A stretch of 64,000 bases of DNA. Source: Lineus longissimus. Its lineage: Eukaryota > Nemertea > Pilidiophora > Heteronemertea > Lineidae. The position numbers were made by a program, and so were the translations under genes. Below are positions 1 to 21,113 of the stretch, one piece after another. Positions within the stretch are counted from its first letter, which is position 1; every line of letters starts with the position of its first letter. The notes under the pieces are model-generated. The model searched no databases. It was not told the DNA's origin and worked only from the letters and a program-made list of their open reading frames with translations. Location: contig NC_088308.1 in the NCBI RefSeq assembly GCF_910592395.1, positions 21,653,501-21,717,500 on the forward strand, in the 5' to 3' direction.

Positions 1-844
1 GTATTGTTGGGCGAGACAAAATATTCCTTGGAAATAATGTCAGGAGAGAAAAGGTGATAATATGACAGTTGCGTTGCGTGTTGAATCATCTCGAGACGTG
101 GGGCCTGGCTTTTTCATGTTTAGCCAAGGCCTGCCCTATTTATTTTAGTTGTTTGTAGCCTCCCTAGGCCTAACATAACAATACATTACAATACATACTT
201 ATACTTGGGTACCGCTTATACTTCAATGACTTGTTAGGCTAACAATATTTTTTGTCTTATTTTCCACTGTTTCTGGCAATACCTACCCGATTTAGGAGGA
301 TATTTATACGCATTGTGGACAGATATATCAACCTCTTGTACCCCCGCATTACGTCTACTCATAAAAACCCCCATGATGGAACATAAAAGAGGAAATTAAA
401 AGGATAAAATGTAAAAATATGTCATATTCTTGTCAACTCCTGGTCTCTTGCACACTACGTCATCAATAAGTGTGTACGTTTAATTTACTTCTCATTCCAC
501 TGCTGTCTGTGAATTTTCTTTTTAATAGTAAGACATTGAAATCTCCCTGCAAACATTACACACCACCTGAAATTAACTATCCAATAGGAGTACTTCAAAT
601 TTGTCTTTGATTGTAGTTAGATGACTAAAATATATCTCAATATCCAATTTAGGTTTCGTAAAACTGGGGAAACGTCAATTGAAAAGAACAGCCAATGTTT
701 TCCAATAGTCATTTGCTTACAAAACACGCCTACATTCAATCACGTGAACGAATCAAAACCCTCACTAATCTGTCAGTCATCTCAATGTTGTGCTGAAAGC
801 CCGACATCAACATCGACACGCACTTTCAGGGACTTTTATCGAAA
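1..844 (+). promoter_or_regulatory. 5' flank / 5' UTR of the UBALD gene
   Basis: No coding exon is supported here. The segment leads directly into the UBALD start codon and must contain its promoter and 5' UTR, though no TATA box or clear transcription start is visible. An E-box (CACGTG) lies about 100 bases before the ATG. The open frame at 621-884 overlaps the UBALD start in another frame and has no recognisable protein features. Confidence 0.4.
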
Positions 845-4109
<3,265 letters not shown>

Positions 4110-4846
4110 ACTTCATAAAAACCTGATAGTTTATTCAAATTCATCAGCTGGATGATTTTTGTCTCTCTCTCATTCATCGACACAGATTTTAAGTCTTCAC
4201 GGACTTGCGTAACTGTACATTTGTTGATGTACTTGATGTGTAGATTTAAAATTGTTGAGAGGAAGACAGATGATTTATTGTGTTGGTGAAAGTGTCGTTA
4301 TGAACTTAGTTTACATAAAGAGACATAGCGTATTTTTGTGTCCGTGGACGCATTTGGTGTCAGGATTGAGGAGACGATGGGAGGTCTGGACTACAGTGTG
4401 GACGAGGCAATGATTTGTACATATATAGCCTATAGTAGATCATGTTATGTTGATGTGAGCAAGTGACTTTCTTACTCCTGTTTCAAGCTGTTTGAAGAAA
4501 AATTACTTAGGTATCCAATTCATAGTGCTCGTATAGAAAAGAAATCCTCGGAGGAGAGCTTCATTGTGCAAGCACAAACAATTCCTGCGTGAGGTATAGA
4601 GTGGGATCATTTCCCCTTTAAGTTTTACTCCTTTTCCTTCACTGTACCAGGTGTGAGTGGGGCGGGAGTTACGACTTATGGGGGATGTATTAGTTCCAGA
4701 GGGCGGGATTTTTTATTCAGTTCAGATCACAACACAAGTCTTATTGCAATGCATGTCTTTCTTTCGTTCACTGATCCAGCAATGTTATTGTGGATAATGA
4801 CATTAGTGTACAAGATGTAGCATTACCCTAAATTACAGTACAGTGC

Positions 4847-4852
4847 AATAAA
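4847..4852 (+). terminator. Candidate poly(A) signal of UBALD
   Basis: AATAAA about 740 bases after the UBALD stop, followed by a short GT-rich stretch. The interval 4110-4846 has no coding features and is read as the 3' UTR. Other signals further down cannot be excluded. Confidence 0.45.
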
Positions 4853-4870
4853 TATGTGGTATTGCGTTCT

Positions 4871-7800
4871 ACATTTTAAACTTGGCAGTGCTCCCACCAA
4901 CCTACAGGTAAACAGGTTTGATTGAACGTCACCTTTTTCTAAGCTAAGGCTTGAGCTTTGTTATTGAACAAATCATGTTTTTTATGGTCTTTCCTAGAGT
5001 CTCCACATATGAAACGGATAAATTTCCATATTTCACTTGTGTATCTGTAGACTTCAAAGTGTGCTAAATCTCCGGTCAAGAATCGTCTGAGGTCTTGTTC
5101 TGAAGTTGAGCTCGGCTATAGGGGGCGGGATTAGTGAGAGGTTCATGAAAACACTCTGGATATGGATAAAATTTCCAGTCGATTAAAAGACGGTCAATTG
5201 ATCCATGATGAAAACAACACCTTCTAATTATAGAATTGCTATCTAGTTTACACAGTTGCTATGGTTACCATGTTATGACTGTGTACTGGGCCCTGTGTAT
5301 TGTTTATTGCTTGTTTTCTCAATGCTAGCTCGATATCGCTGATTTTGAATGAAAGTAAGGCAAGAATCCTATTTTATCGGATCAAAAATTAGTCTCGACT
5401 GATACAGACTTCAGTGAGTTGGTCTGAAACAATTGACTCCTGAGAAAGACAGAAAAAGCAATTTGTGGTGCAATCAATTTTGCGGAGTGAAATTTGGAAG
5501 GATGGGTGGTTTTCTGGAATGCCAATGGTGGAGTTGGCTGTTGCTTTTGTTTGCGTTTTCATCATGTTTAACGACGTTGTGCGTGTACATTTTCTGCTGT
5601 TGTCACACTACAGACTAAAGGTGTAAGTACTATTGGAAGCCAGGTGAAGTAGTACTCGCGCAGTCACTCACATGCTCGCGTATTTCTTATGATGTGTACT
5701 GTAGTGTTATTGAATTTGCCAGGAATGTACACCATGTTATGGCAATTCAGGTAACTTGTGGTATTTTAATCCTGAAAAGAGAAAGTTCAACAATCTCGTG
5801 TAGATGTTCTGTGAGGTGTCTTCATAGAAAGTACATACTGGACCTTAAGTCTATGTTGAGTAATTTGGTAAATTTACGTTTGACCCGTTTTAATGGCGAT
5901 GTTTCTACAATCATGCACTTACGGACACGTATGCACATTGAGTAAAACTTTGGAATTCTGGAATTTGGATGAAACGTACTCGTGTACTCATGTTCTGGTC
6001 CGACAGTCTGGTGTTGGTGCTGCTCATTTTAACTGGGAGTGGTAGAAAACAATAATAATTTTAGACAGGTCTAATATTCCAAATCGCTAACGATATAACA
6101 GGGTCTGAAGGCAATCCGCACAAATTGCTTCTGTGACTGTATGTGTGATAATATTTCAGGAAAGCACAATAAGTTCAGGTAGGCAGCAAGAGCGATGGGG
6201 TTCATTAAGATGTTAGTATGACTATTTTAATCGTTTTCATGATCATGGATGAAGCCAAACCGTGGACTACAGTCCTGGCCTGCTCCAATATTATGTCACT
6301 GTGACTCACGATTCGCATTCTTCAATCAGACCTCATGAACCTTTGTGTTGTAAACAAGGTCTACAGTTTAGTTGAAGAAGTAATAGAAAGAGGACAGCAC
6401 TGCTTAGATTGTTTTGATGGCAGTGCTATTATTTTCATTCAAAGGTTAAAGTTTTTAGGCTATGATTGAAATAGATAGCTGTTGTCAGGTTGGTGGAAGG
6501 GGGGTTGGGGGAATTTAGGTCAGGATTTGGGAGCGCGAGAGAAATATCGTACTGAAAAAGATAGGTTGTGTGCAGACTAAAAGTAAAGATGCTAGTTTTT
6601 GGCTGAGGGGGATATGACATGGCAATTTGGAGTAGACAAAAAATGTATGATGAATCTGCTATAGTCGTTTTTGTGATTTTTGCCTGCTAAAAATAGGTGT
6701 AAGCTAGCAGGGAGAGTTGGTGAAAAAAACAGTTTTTACGCCGGTGTGTGTCATGTTGCAATAATATGTAGTCGTTGTTGGTACTTGCACCTGAAGTTGT
6801 ATTATGGTGGCCAAAAGGCCCCTAAAAGTCCTAGTTGGGGCATTGTTGGGGGCCTATTTGCCACCAAAATACAACTTACTGTAGTACTTGGGGTGGGTTG
6901 TGCCATTAAATCATGAAAATACGATAACAGCACTCTAGTCTTTAAAAAAAAGCTAACAGAAATGAGTAGGATATTTAGTAGCGCGTAAATAATCAAGAAT
7001 TCTGTTTTATATTTTCTACTTTAAAAATAAATTTTAGGTATATACACGCACTGCACAAAACACTATGGCCACAGAATCAAGACGATGGCTGGAATTCAAT
7101 GCGATTTGCCCTAGTTCTGAATCCTGATCATATTAATCAAATAAGTTTCAGTTGATGGAGTAATCATTTCATTGAATCATAATATTTTATAGTCTCATAG
7201 GAAGGTGATGAAGGGTTTTTGTGATGGATTAGTTGGGAGTGCTTAGTACTGGCACACTTTAAAAGCTCCCCCCAACGTTGTAGCAACTTCATGCACTCTG
7301 TTCAAGTAAACTCATTTATTTTAGAAAGCCTGATATTTTCACGATTTTTGCGGGAGAGGGCTTTAGTGGTGCGAAGACATACTCTTATCTTTGGAAAATG
7401 CACCCATTCACGAAAAATAAATAGAAGCAAAATCTGAAAAGGATGTTTTTGGAAATATTTAAGGCGGCAAAAATGAGGGAATTTACAATATATAGTAAGG
7501 AAAAGAAATGTATACTCTACTGTATACTGTACAAGATATGTCCTGAACATCAATGTTGGTGGCAAGATCATGGTGGTGTGGATGAATTTTTAAGGAGAGG
7601 GGTAAATTGGGTGTTCACAATCAACCTGTCTACATGTACATGTACCACATATGTTATAGAATTATCGTTGGAATTTTGTCCAGCACTTCATGAATCTTTT
7701 CACTAGAGGAAACTCCAACATATTTGTCTGCCTTTTTCAAAGTGAATGAATCTCAGTCTGTCCTCTGAAAAAGAATGACTAGATTACTATGCTTTTCATT

Positions 7801-9130
7801 TTTGAAAAATAGCTCCTATTTTTGCAGGGGTGGCTGGATAAGACTGTGTGATATTCACTTTGATAAAAGTTAACACGATTTAAGGTGTCGGTTGTGATTG
7901 GTTTTTTGTGGCATGTTGTCACCATCAGATAAGAATCTGTATAGTTCACTTTTGATTTTGATTTTATTTGTGATAAAAAATTTGTGTGCTCAGAAAGATT
8001 AAACTGAACTTGCGGAGATATGACCATTTTAAACTAGTGTCCACACTGACAGACTGGCAAAAGTTGTATTCTCAGGATATGAATAGAAGGAAGATTTAAC
8101 GATGTAACTTACTAACCCGATGTCTAGGAAGCGAAAAAAAAGTCATTTTGCTTTTTTAGATGGAGCTTAATAATGCCATTACGGTACATTGTATGTATGA
8201 TGTACATAGTCTCATTTCTCATTACTGTTGTCATACCATCACTGTCATAATGGTTTCATACTGTTTGTGTACATTTGTAAGTCTGTTTTCACGACCTTGG
8301 TTATTTTTACATGTTGATATAAAGACCATGTACACATATATACTACTACGTAATTTTCTTTGTAGTAATGATTCATAATATTATCATAGGACTGTTCTGA
8401 ATTATACCAGTGACACCTGAAGAGGCTGTGCCAGGACATCGGTGAAAATCGGCACAGCAGGGGTTGCAACGTCTTAAAATAGTTTCCTTAACTTTTGAAC
8501 TCTTATGTCTTATAGTCAGATTGTTTATTCATAATTGATAACATCTCTCAAGGCAGTTTTGGTCATTGTTTTAAAATGAAAAATTGTCTTGTTTAGTAAT
8601 GCAATTGGATAGTGGTTGTTGACGAATCAAGTTAGGCATTGTAAATTTATAAATACAATACAATGTCATTTTGAAATTAACTTGTAGCACGATATAATTA
8701 AGAATCTGTTCATAATGTGAGATGCTATCAATTATAGATGAAATTAATTAGAGTGTGTTCGTTTAAAATTATCAAATGTTTCTTTGATGTTGTCAACCCC
8801 TCGTATTGGTCTTTCGGGTAAATTTTGATCTCTTGTCATTACTTGAACAAATGCTATGGCACTGTATTCTTAGTAATAAAAGTGATCAATACATTTTATA
8901 AATCATGGGTTGTCTTGGCTTCGTATAAAGTTGACCATATTCACCTTGTTTTGCAAGTCCCACAGACATGATGGAGACTGTAAAAGATGAATACAGTAGA
9001 ATACAGAGCACCCAAAAAGATGTCCTTAGATGGCCCAACAATTCCCTAATACCCAACAGCGAACACTGAAGATGTCTGTGAAAGTCCCAGAGAGTCTGAC
9101 AACTCCAAGGCAAGCCGTGATTGTCCTACA
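4871..9130. other. AT-rich intergenic DNA without recognisable genes
   Basis: Only short open frames occur, none with a recognisable domain, consistent codon use or splice-linked extension. The frame at 5433-5618 (61 aa) has one hydrophobic stretch but no other support. Part of this stretch could be extended 3' UTR of UBALD. I see no RNA gene or mobile element. Confidence 0.5.
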
Positions 9131-9660
9131 GAGGACATCACAGGTTATGTCACAACAAGTCGCCTGATGCACGGCATATGTCTCTAAAAGCCCTGAGTGC
9201 TCCAATTATCTCGCAGGTAGGAGACCCTGGCCACTGAAAAAAGTTGTCCTCGGGAAAAAATGTCACAACCAGGAGTCCTATAGTGGACAACAGGTGTCTG
9301 AGATCTTGTGATCCCAGAGACACCCATTAAAAAGACATCCAAAATAGTGCCACAGAGAACACAAAATATGCCACAACTACCAGTCCCAGATTGAGCAATA
9401 GATGTCTGCTGTAGTCTCAGATAAAATCTCTCAAGGTGTTCCAGACAACTCAGAAGATGTCCAGGATAGTCTCACTGTGAATGCAGAGTATGTCACAACC
9501 AGTCCCAGTGTGCACAATAGAAGTCCGCAATAGTGCTAGAGAACTCAAAGATATCCTGAGACCATTTGTCCAGGATAGCCCCCGGAGAACATGAAATATG
9601 TCACAACCAACCATAGATTAAATATAGATGTCTGTGATAGCCCCAGAAAAAGAAGTTGTC
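9131..9660. repeat. Degenerate ~110-bp minisatellite
   Basis: The block TGTCACAAC (once TGCCACAAC) recurs at 9148, 9261, 9369, 9491 and 9599, spacings of 113, 108, 122 and 108 bases. Between these, variants of 'atagatgtctgc', 'agtcccag' and 'agaactcaaagat' recur in the same order, so these are old diverged copies of one unit. Weaker similarity extends upstream to about 8950. The open frame at 8886-9113 on the minus strand lies in this repetitive DNA and is not a gene. Confidence 0.7.
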
Positions 9661-12570
9661 AAACATTGTCGGCGGCGTGCGATAATCCCCAAGTCTCTTG
9701 GAGGAGGATACCGACGCACATCGCCGATAGATCGGCATTGCCGGAGTATTGGGTCATTCAGTTGGGTGAATATTTTTTTGATCAATTAATCTCCAGTTAC
9801 AATCCATGAGAGGTGATAACTCACCATTGAAAATTGAAACACACCATGAATGAAACGCATCATACTTGTGATAGCCAGGGGTCTTCGATGACAAAATTTC
9901 AAAAACGCCCTAAAAATGTGTGAAACGAGTTTCTGAGACACCAAAATGTCCGAAGTCAGAAATGCTTGTATCTGAAAGCGGCTCAGTCCAACCATAAAGC
10001 TTTGAAGAGGTTTTAGCGTTGTCAAACTCAAGGTCCTGGGGATCCTCGATCGTGCCCGATGGCAGTTCTCAAGGTGCCGCCAAGATTCGTCTGCCCTATC
10101 ACATGCCCCGAAAAATTTCTGCTGGTTTATACCATTTAGGCTTCTTTTTTATCAAATATCATATTTCTGACTCTTCCTTGGAGGCAAAATTCCGATGACC
10201 CAGTTTACTGATTTTAAAACCACATGGAGATGTTCCTTGGCCCATTTCCGCTGTGGAGGGATGAGCTTGTCGCTCCAGATCTTTCTTCTTGGCTGACTCG
10301 TGTCCCCGCCGTAAGGTGACTAACCGGTCTTCATCCATGCCACACCTAGTCGTAGATAGAGGCATAAACAATTCACAAATTCAAAGTAAAACTGATGCTT
10401 TAATTCTATATCACCGAAGCCCATCGGTATGCCCATTATTACCACAGAGGTACAATAACTTTAACTGCCGACACGGATCTCTAGCCCTGGATTTTGTTGT
10501 AATATCAGCATTTTTGGTTTATGTTTGACAAGAAAAAGTGAAGTAGGATTACTTGAAGGTCTCTGTGGCAAAGCCTACAGAACCAAAATGACAGAACCTC
10601 GCTCAAGTACATACATGTACAATGTACTTGGACACTGCGAGTTGGGGGAAGGACGATCACAACCTTGTCCTCGGCTGTTCGTTTAGTTCAATGTATACTC
10701 TACAGATGGCGGTTCAATCTCCTCGTGTAACGTAGATTGTGACTCTCTAGACAATTACTGAAGGAGACAGCTTGAAAATATTTTAGTTAGTGTGGAACCA
10801 TCAAATTTAACGCATTGCAAACTAAGGTACCCTCTGGCACCTCTGGTACCTCAGGTATAAGCACTATAACTTTGTGTGGTTATAGAGAAATCCGAGTGAC
10901 CCAAGACATCAGTTCTCTCGCGGGTCAGTCGTGTCCTCTCACACACAGACGGTAGCTAAAGAATTTACAAGCTCTTGTGTTCGACCCTCCTCCCTGTGTT
11001 TTTTCGGGAGATATAGGCGTACGTATATATATCAAACCTCCCTGAGTGACCAGATTTAATGCTTTAAGATTTAATTCCTGAAACGGTACAAAGGGGGAGG
11101 ATGGGCTGCGACAAGGGTCAGAACGTGTCCGCAAGGGTTGAAAGAAAGTTCGTATCCCATTAAATAGCCCGTTAATTTGCTCTTGTTTTCACTGTAGTAA
11201 TCCGTTAGTTCTGGTTAATCTGTGGTTAATCCAATAATCAGGAACTCAGAATCGCCGGTTCCAGCACGAAATATTTGTAGATTCCGCAACAAGGCACCAC
11301 CAACCATCATCGAACAAACCTGTCCGATCAGATTTTTATTTTGTCATCTCAATATTGGGTGATATGAATAAAGACTAGCAATTGCTTTTACTGAAAACCC
11401 CATGTACATTTACACTAGGCCTTTCTGTACAAAACTGAAGAAGCATTTACTAGTCTTTATTCATATCACCCATGGTCTCCGGTTGCATTTGCTCTTGGTC
11501 GTCTCACTCAGGAGTGTACCCAAATGGCGTAGAGACTGCAACCCTAATTCGGTCGAGAGTTATCTGACCCAGCAAGGACTGCGGAGTAACCTTTTAAATT
11601 CTTGACGATAGTTCCTTTCCGCCTGGTTCTTTCCAGATCCATTGGTTGTCGATAAATATATGTTATAAGCTATCACCATGCAGGATATTCCAATTTTTGG
11701 ATTTCGCAGGATATACAAGAGTTGAGTATCACTACCGTTGCGTAGTAGGCCTATATGTGCTGAGGGCATCGGCATTATCTGTTTTGTTTTTGACGCGTTG
11801 TCGAAGGAGGATTTATTTGTTACACAGTTAACCTGTGGATTCATGAATGATTGTCCTGTGATATTATTATATGTTACAAACATTAAGTACTAATCGTCTC
11901 CAGGAAGAACAAATGGAGCAGACGACAGACAATTCTTTGGTGAGGAAATAATAGACTGGATATAGAGTTGTCATCATTGGCGCGCATGTACATTCTGTGG
12001 CAAAATTTACTCCAATTCGGAGAACTTAGTCCAATTAAGATTATTTGCTATACAAGCCCTTTGTTTATTGTATTTTCGAGATTAGTTAGAAGCGTATCAA
12101 CTTTTTAAGACATAAATCAAAAGGATACACCGTCAGTGTCACTAAACAAATAGAAGTTATGACTATGGGAATTCTAACCAATAACGTCGTATCAAAGTTT
12201 TATGCTACTCATACCCAAATATCCAAATCATTCAAGCCCATAATGGTATTTTATTGACCTCATTAATCAACTGAATTCACTTTCATTTTTTCATTCGGAG
12301 TTTTGGGTCGTTTACCATTTTTCTGCAAGTAAGATATTGGATTGTCAATATCCTTGATGTTATTTCTCCACGCGCTCCAAGCAGTTTTACTAGTCAAAAG
12401 AAAACCACCTTTCTTTTGTTTTATCAAACATGACGATGCTCATCGCCCAGAGACAGTTTTCGGGCAATTAGTTTCTTTGTTTTTAACACCTGATTGCAAC
12501 CGATTAACTTGTTGTTAACAAAACTTTCCTCCACACTACACGCGTTCCACGCGCTCATTCGAAAGCACAT
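9661..12570. other. Intergenic DNA between minisatellite and FOXJ1 promoter
   Basis: No coding exon recognised. Small open frames (for example 11560-11883 on the minus strand, 107 aa) show no domains. A perfect inverted repeat within this stretch is listed separately. Confidence 0.5.
11357..11471. repeat. Perfect 22-bp inverted repeat with ~71-base loop
   Basis: The arm at 11357-11378 (GGGTGATATGAATAAAGACT plus AG) is exactly complementary to 11450-11471. Beyond the perfect core, the inner flanks remain partly complementary for about 20 bases more. This may be a small fold-back element or a remnant of a terminal-inverted-repeat transposon; no coding sequence is associated. Confidence 0.8.
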
Positions 12571-13051
12571 GGCCTTATTTACTATTTTTAACCCACCAGC
12601 CAATCATACAACGCCTTACGGCCGAGACGGCGACGTGGATTGTTTACAGTTGGGGGCGCTGGTTAGCGACGTGACCTAACCTCGGCCAATCAGCGGCAAG
12701 ACGTCAATATGTACTCCAGTTTGCTTGTTGCTAAGGTCGACTCATTCAAGGGCTGTGATATACTTCTGTTTAAGCAGTTGTCCGTCGATCGGTGTGCTGG
12801 AAGGATAAAATTATACCATCAAAATATTGGGGTAGGGACACTTTGACCAGTTGACGAAACTCTCAACTCGCAAAAGGATAATATTAAAGATAATTCTTAA
12901 CATAGCAAAAACTCAGCAACTGCAAAAAAGTATTGACTTCTGTCATCAGAATTACCGAGGACTGATTGTCAAATTAATTCATATCGGCACTGGATTTTAC
13001 ACCCACTTGCGAGGACAACCGCACGGATTTGACAGTAGCTGCACGCGCGTG
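12571..13051 (+). promoter_or_regulatory. FOXJ1: FOXJ1 promoter and probable 5' UTR exon
   Basis: This stretch is richer in GC and CpG than its surroundings. CCAAT boxes occur near 12599 and within GGCCAATCAGCGG near 12683, and a CRE-like GACGTCAAT follows at about 12702. A strong splice donor, GTG|GTGAGT, ends a likely noncoding exon at 13051. It can pair with the acceptor TTTTCAG ending at 14168, just before the FOXJ1 start codon. The exon's 5' limit is unknown; the promoter/exon boundary is inferred. Confidence 0.55.
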
Positions 13052-13154
13052 GTGAGTATTTTCAAGTTTAATTCAAGTGTTCTAGCTCTAAATTATTACT
13101 GAAGTAAAATAAAGTAAGGAAATTCTTTCTGAACTATTCAAAGGCTTGTATATT

Positions 13155-13166
13155 TTTGGCGGGAAA
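13155..13166 (+). promoter_or_regulatory. Consensus-like E2F site in FOXJ1 5' UTR intron
   Basis: TTTGGCGGGAAA fits the E2F consensus, about 100 bases into the proposed 5' UTR intron. In vertebrates E2F4/5 with GEMC1 or multicilin helps switch on FOXJ1, so the site is plausible, but one match is weak evidence. Confidence 0.4.
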
Positions 13167-14219
13167 AAGGTTTTGTAAATAGTTTAAAAAAAATATTTGA
13201 CGCTTGTTTCGTTTTGAAAATCATCGATCAAGCACCAGGCCTATGCCATTGTTTCTAAATCCTTTCAAGTTAATCACAACCAACCATATATACCATACAG
13301 TGATGAGTTTGGCTTGTTTGTAACATTTTGACAGTTTTTTTAATAATATATTCCCCATCAGTTCGTGTAAAGAAAAAGATTCACAGGTTTGTCAGAGTTC
13401 TTTGGCCTATCATTACTGACATAAAACCAATAATGTCCACAAGTGTATACTGGTAAAAACGCATCATAAATATCCGGCATTCCCTACCAACATGAAGTCT
13501 GAAACTAGTAAAAGTGCTAGTATATATCTTATATTATAAAGAATGATTTCTGAATTTCACTCTTTGATTCGCATTTTTGTGTTTCTCAAGGTCCAAGGAT
13601 TATGCGCTCTTTTTGTTTTATATGCTTAGGGCTGTTAGTCTGTTTGACATAAAGCAGTGAGCAAGACTTGGGGCCTGTTTTGATATAGGCCTACCTGTTG
13701 AAAATTAGGTCAATGAAATACCGATATGTCTGGGCTTGAATACTATACATAGTCCCTACATACACGTAGGCAAAGGTCCATCATATTTGCATAACTGTTA
13801 TAATCATGACTGTATTAGTTGAAGAGACCGCGGACACTGATATTATACTTTTCTGGAGACTGAACCATGGGGTTAATCCAGTTTTGAATAAGAAAAAATG
13901 CGTTAGCATAGATTGCACGAGCGCGCTTCCCGCTTTGGGCAGTCGCGGCAAAATTTCACATTGCTTGGTGCGCTCGGCGGTTTTTTATGATACTTCCGCT
14001 CCCCGCATCTTGCCCCAGCTGGTATTTGATTGGGCCGACCATCGAGTCTCTCACGAATCTTCCACCTCAGAGGCATCTACGTTGTCTACCGAAGAGGTGA
14101 CAGAAAGATAGACCAGCGTATAGCTGTTTTTACCAGTGTATCTTCATTGGTGTCCTTCTCCTTTTCAGTGTCACATGCTAATCCTCACCGGCAAATCGAT
14201 TAGACGCAACTCACCAGCT

Positions 14220-19203
<4,984 letters not shown>

Positions 19204-20841
19204 GAGTGTTAATGCATAACCGATGGTGATATTATTTATTATCGTGTTCATTTTGAATTTTTGGTGGACAATTACATGTAGTTGGTATTAGTGTGAGCCT
19301 ATCAGAGAAGTGAGAAAATGGCTTTGTCTGAGACCACTGATGCACTGCAAATGTGATCAGATTTGGATGCGGTACCAGCGGGTTAATGATATAGGTTGTA
19401 TTTATGGGAGGTGAATACTTCACCATAAGAATGTAGATGCAGCTATTTCTAGAAACGTCCACTATTGTGTTTTACCAACATCGATGTCGTCTGAAGTTCT
19501 GCAAGCTTTATAGAAACCAAATTGACCCTTTTGATTGTCGGACATCACGTTACTGAGATCGCGTGTTGAGCATGCATAATATCAGCACGTATGCCCCCCG
19601 ACATCACAAAGATTGTTGCGCCCGCTGTCCGGATTGTGCTTTCAACGACAGTGCTGGATGCTTTTTGCAAGTGGTATGACGTAATGGTCAGGTTGTAATG
19701 ATGGACAAATCAAGATAGCATGTGATATTGAAGGTGTAAATAGTTTAGACATTCTGCATTGTGAAAACAATGCTCCAAAATGGTGCTGAAAAAAAATGTT
19801 AAATGAAATTTAACGGTTAGGTTCCCCGAGACTAGGCGTTATGTTTAAAATAGTGCTAACTGATTTGAGAAATGTTTGATAAGTGTATTAGAGAGTCCAT
19901 GATATGCTTATACACGTCCACCAGAAGCCAGGTGAGTTAGTGAAATATATGTACAGTTTAAGTTGGAAGTCCTCCTTCCTAGTCCGTTGCACGTTCGTCT
20001 GGTTCTTCTATGTGACACCTTGGAGGAATTATACTTGACAGTGTCGAGGAGCCTGTTCCAGATTTTCACACGGGCCTCCAAGGGAGAGGAGTTACATCTG
20101 GCACCTGGTGGAGGTTTCAGCTGGTAAATGCTGCAAGTGAGCTGATGTGTCTGTAGTTGTTTTTATATAGTTTGTTGCGTGTGGATTGTGCACATGGATG
20201 GTATACCTCAGTCACTAATATTTTCCTTTCCTAATTTCATTTGGTAGAGCGGCCATATTGGTTTACCACAAAATCACCAAATCAGTAAGAGAGTGGAAAA
20301 GCACTGTTATTGCGCGTTTGAAATAGAATATCCTGTCAGCGCCACCGTCATTAAAGCTGTGGTGAGTGAAGTGTTTTGCTCAAGGATTAACAGTGTTACC
20401 GTTTGGCTAATCAATATGTTTTTCTATGTACTGTTATTCTGCAAATAATGTGATAAAAGTTATAGTTGAAATTCTCTAATTTATAAATTCCGTCCGTGAG
20501 AACCTAGTCGTTTTAGTAATTCGTCTGTAGACTGTGTTAGTTTGAATTTGTCGACGAGGATATTCGGCAATATTTTTAAATTTGTTCTCACTCTTTCACA
20601 GTGTCTTCAACCGTCCTTGATCGCTACTCGTGCATGTATAACCGCTTCAAACGCCTTCATCTGACATAATTGTCTAAATAATGTTCCAAATGAGATTTCT
20701 GGAAAATATCTTTCAATCCCGATAGCCAATGGCATAGATACATTATGAGATGAGAGAGCACCCGAATGTAGAAATGTCTGGCATCGCTTATTCCGTATAT
20801 GCATAATCAGAGGTGGTCGTAATTTTCTCTGTACATCCGCC
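19204..20841 (+). other. FOXJ1 3' UTR and downstream flank
   Basis: No coding exon. The first part must be the FOXJ1 3' UTR. No canonical AATAAA is seen close to the stop; an ATTAAA variant at 20350 is one possibility. The end of the transcript is not determined. Confidence 0.4.
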
Positions 20842-21113
20842 CATGCAGTTAATGATGTTGTTGACATGCACACGATATCGATAATAGGGTGACAGAATAC
20901 ATTCTCCGTCCGAGTGATGAACAGTTAATGATGTTCTTGATATGCACAAAATATCGTTCATAGCTGACAGCATTTTCCGTCCGAGTGATGAACAGTTAAT
21001 GATGTTTTTGACATGCACAAGATATCGGACATAGCTGACAGCATTTTCCGTCCGAGTGATGAACAGTTAATGATGATCTTGACGTGCACAAGATATCGGT
21101 CATAGCTGACAGC
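20842..21113. repeat. 71-bp tandem repeat, array A (~3.5 copies)
   Basis: The unit contains GATGAACAGTTAATGATG, CATGCACAAGATATCG and AGCTGACAGCATTTTCCGTC. The AGCTGAC block starts at 20962, 21033 and 21104, exactly 71 bases apart. The first copy is more diverged. Open frames across the array (20607-21018, minus strand) read 'HVKNIINCSSLGRKML' repeatedly and are products of the repeat, not genes. Confidence 0.93.

Noticed and set aside
5433-5618. 61-aa frame with one hydrophobic segment
   Set aside because: No signal peptide context, no conserved motif and probably in UBALD downstream DNA.
12718-12740. Possible RFX X-box (GTTGCTAAGG) upstream of FOXJ1
   Set aside because: Only the left half-site fits; the right half lacks GYAAC.
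20607-21018. Repeated 'HVKNIINCSSLGRKML' peptides, also at 23382-23794
   Set aside because: Translation of the 71-bp tandem repeat; the unit is not a multiple of 3, so the frame shifts at each copy.
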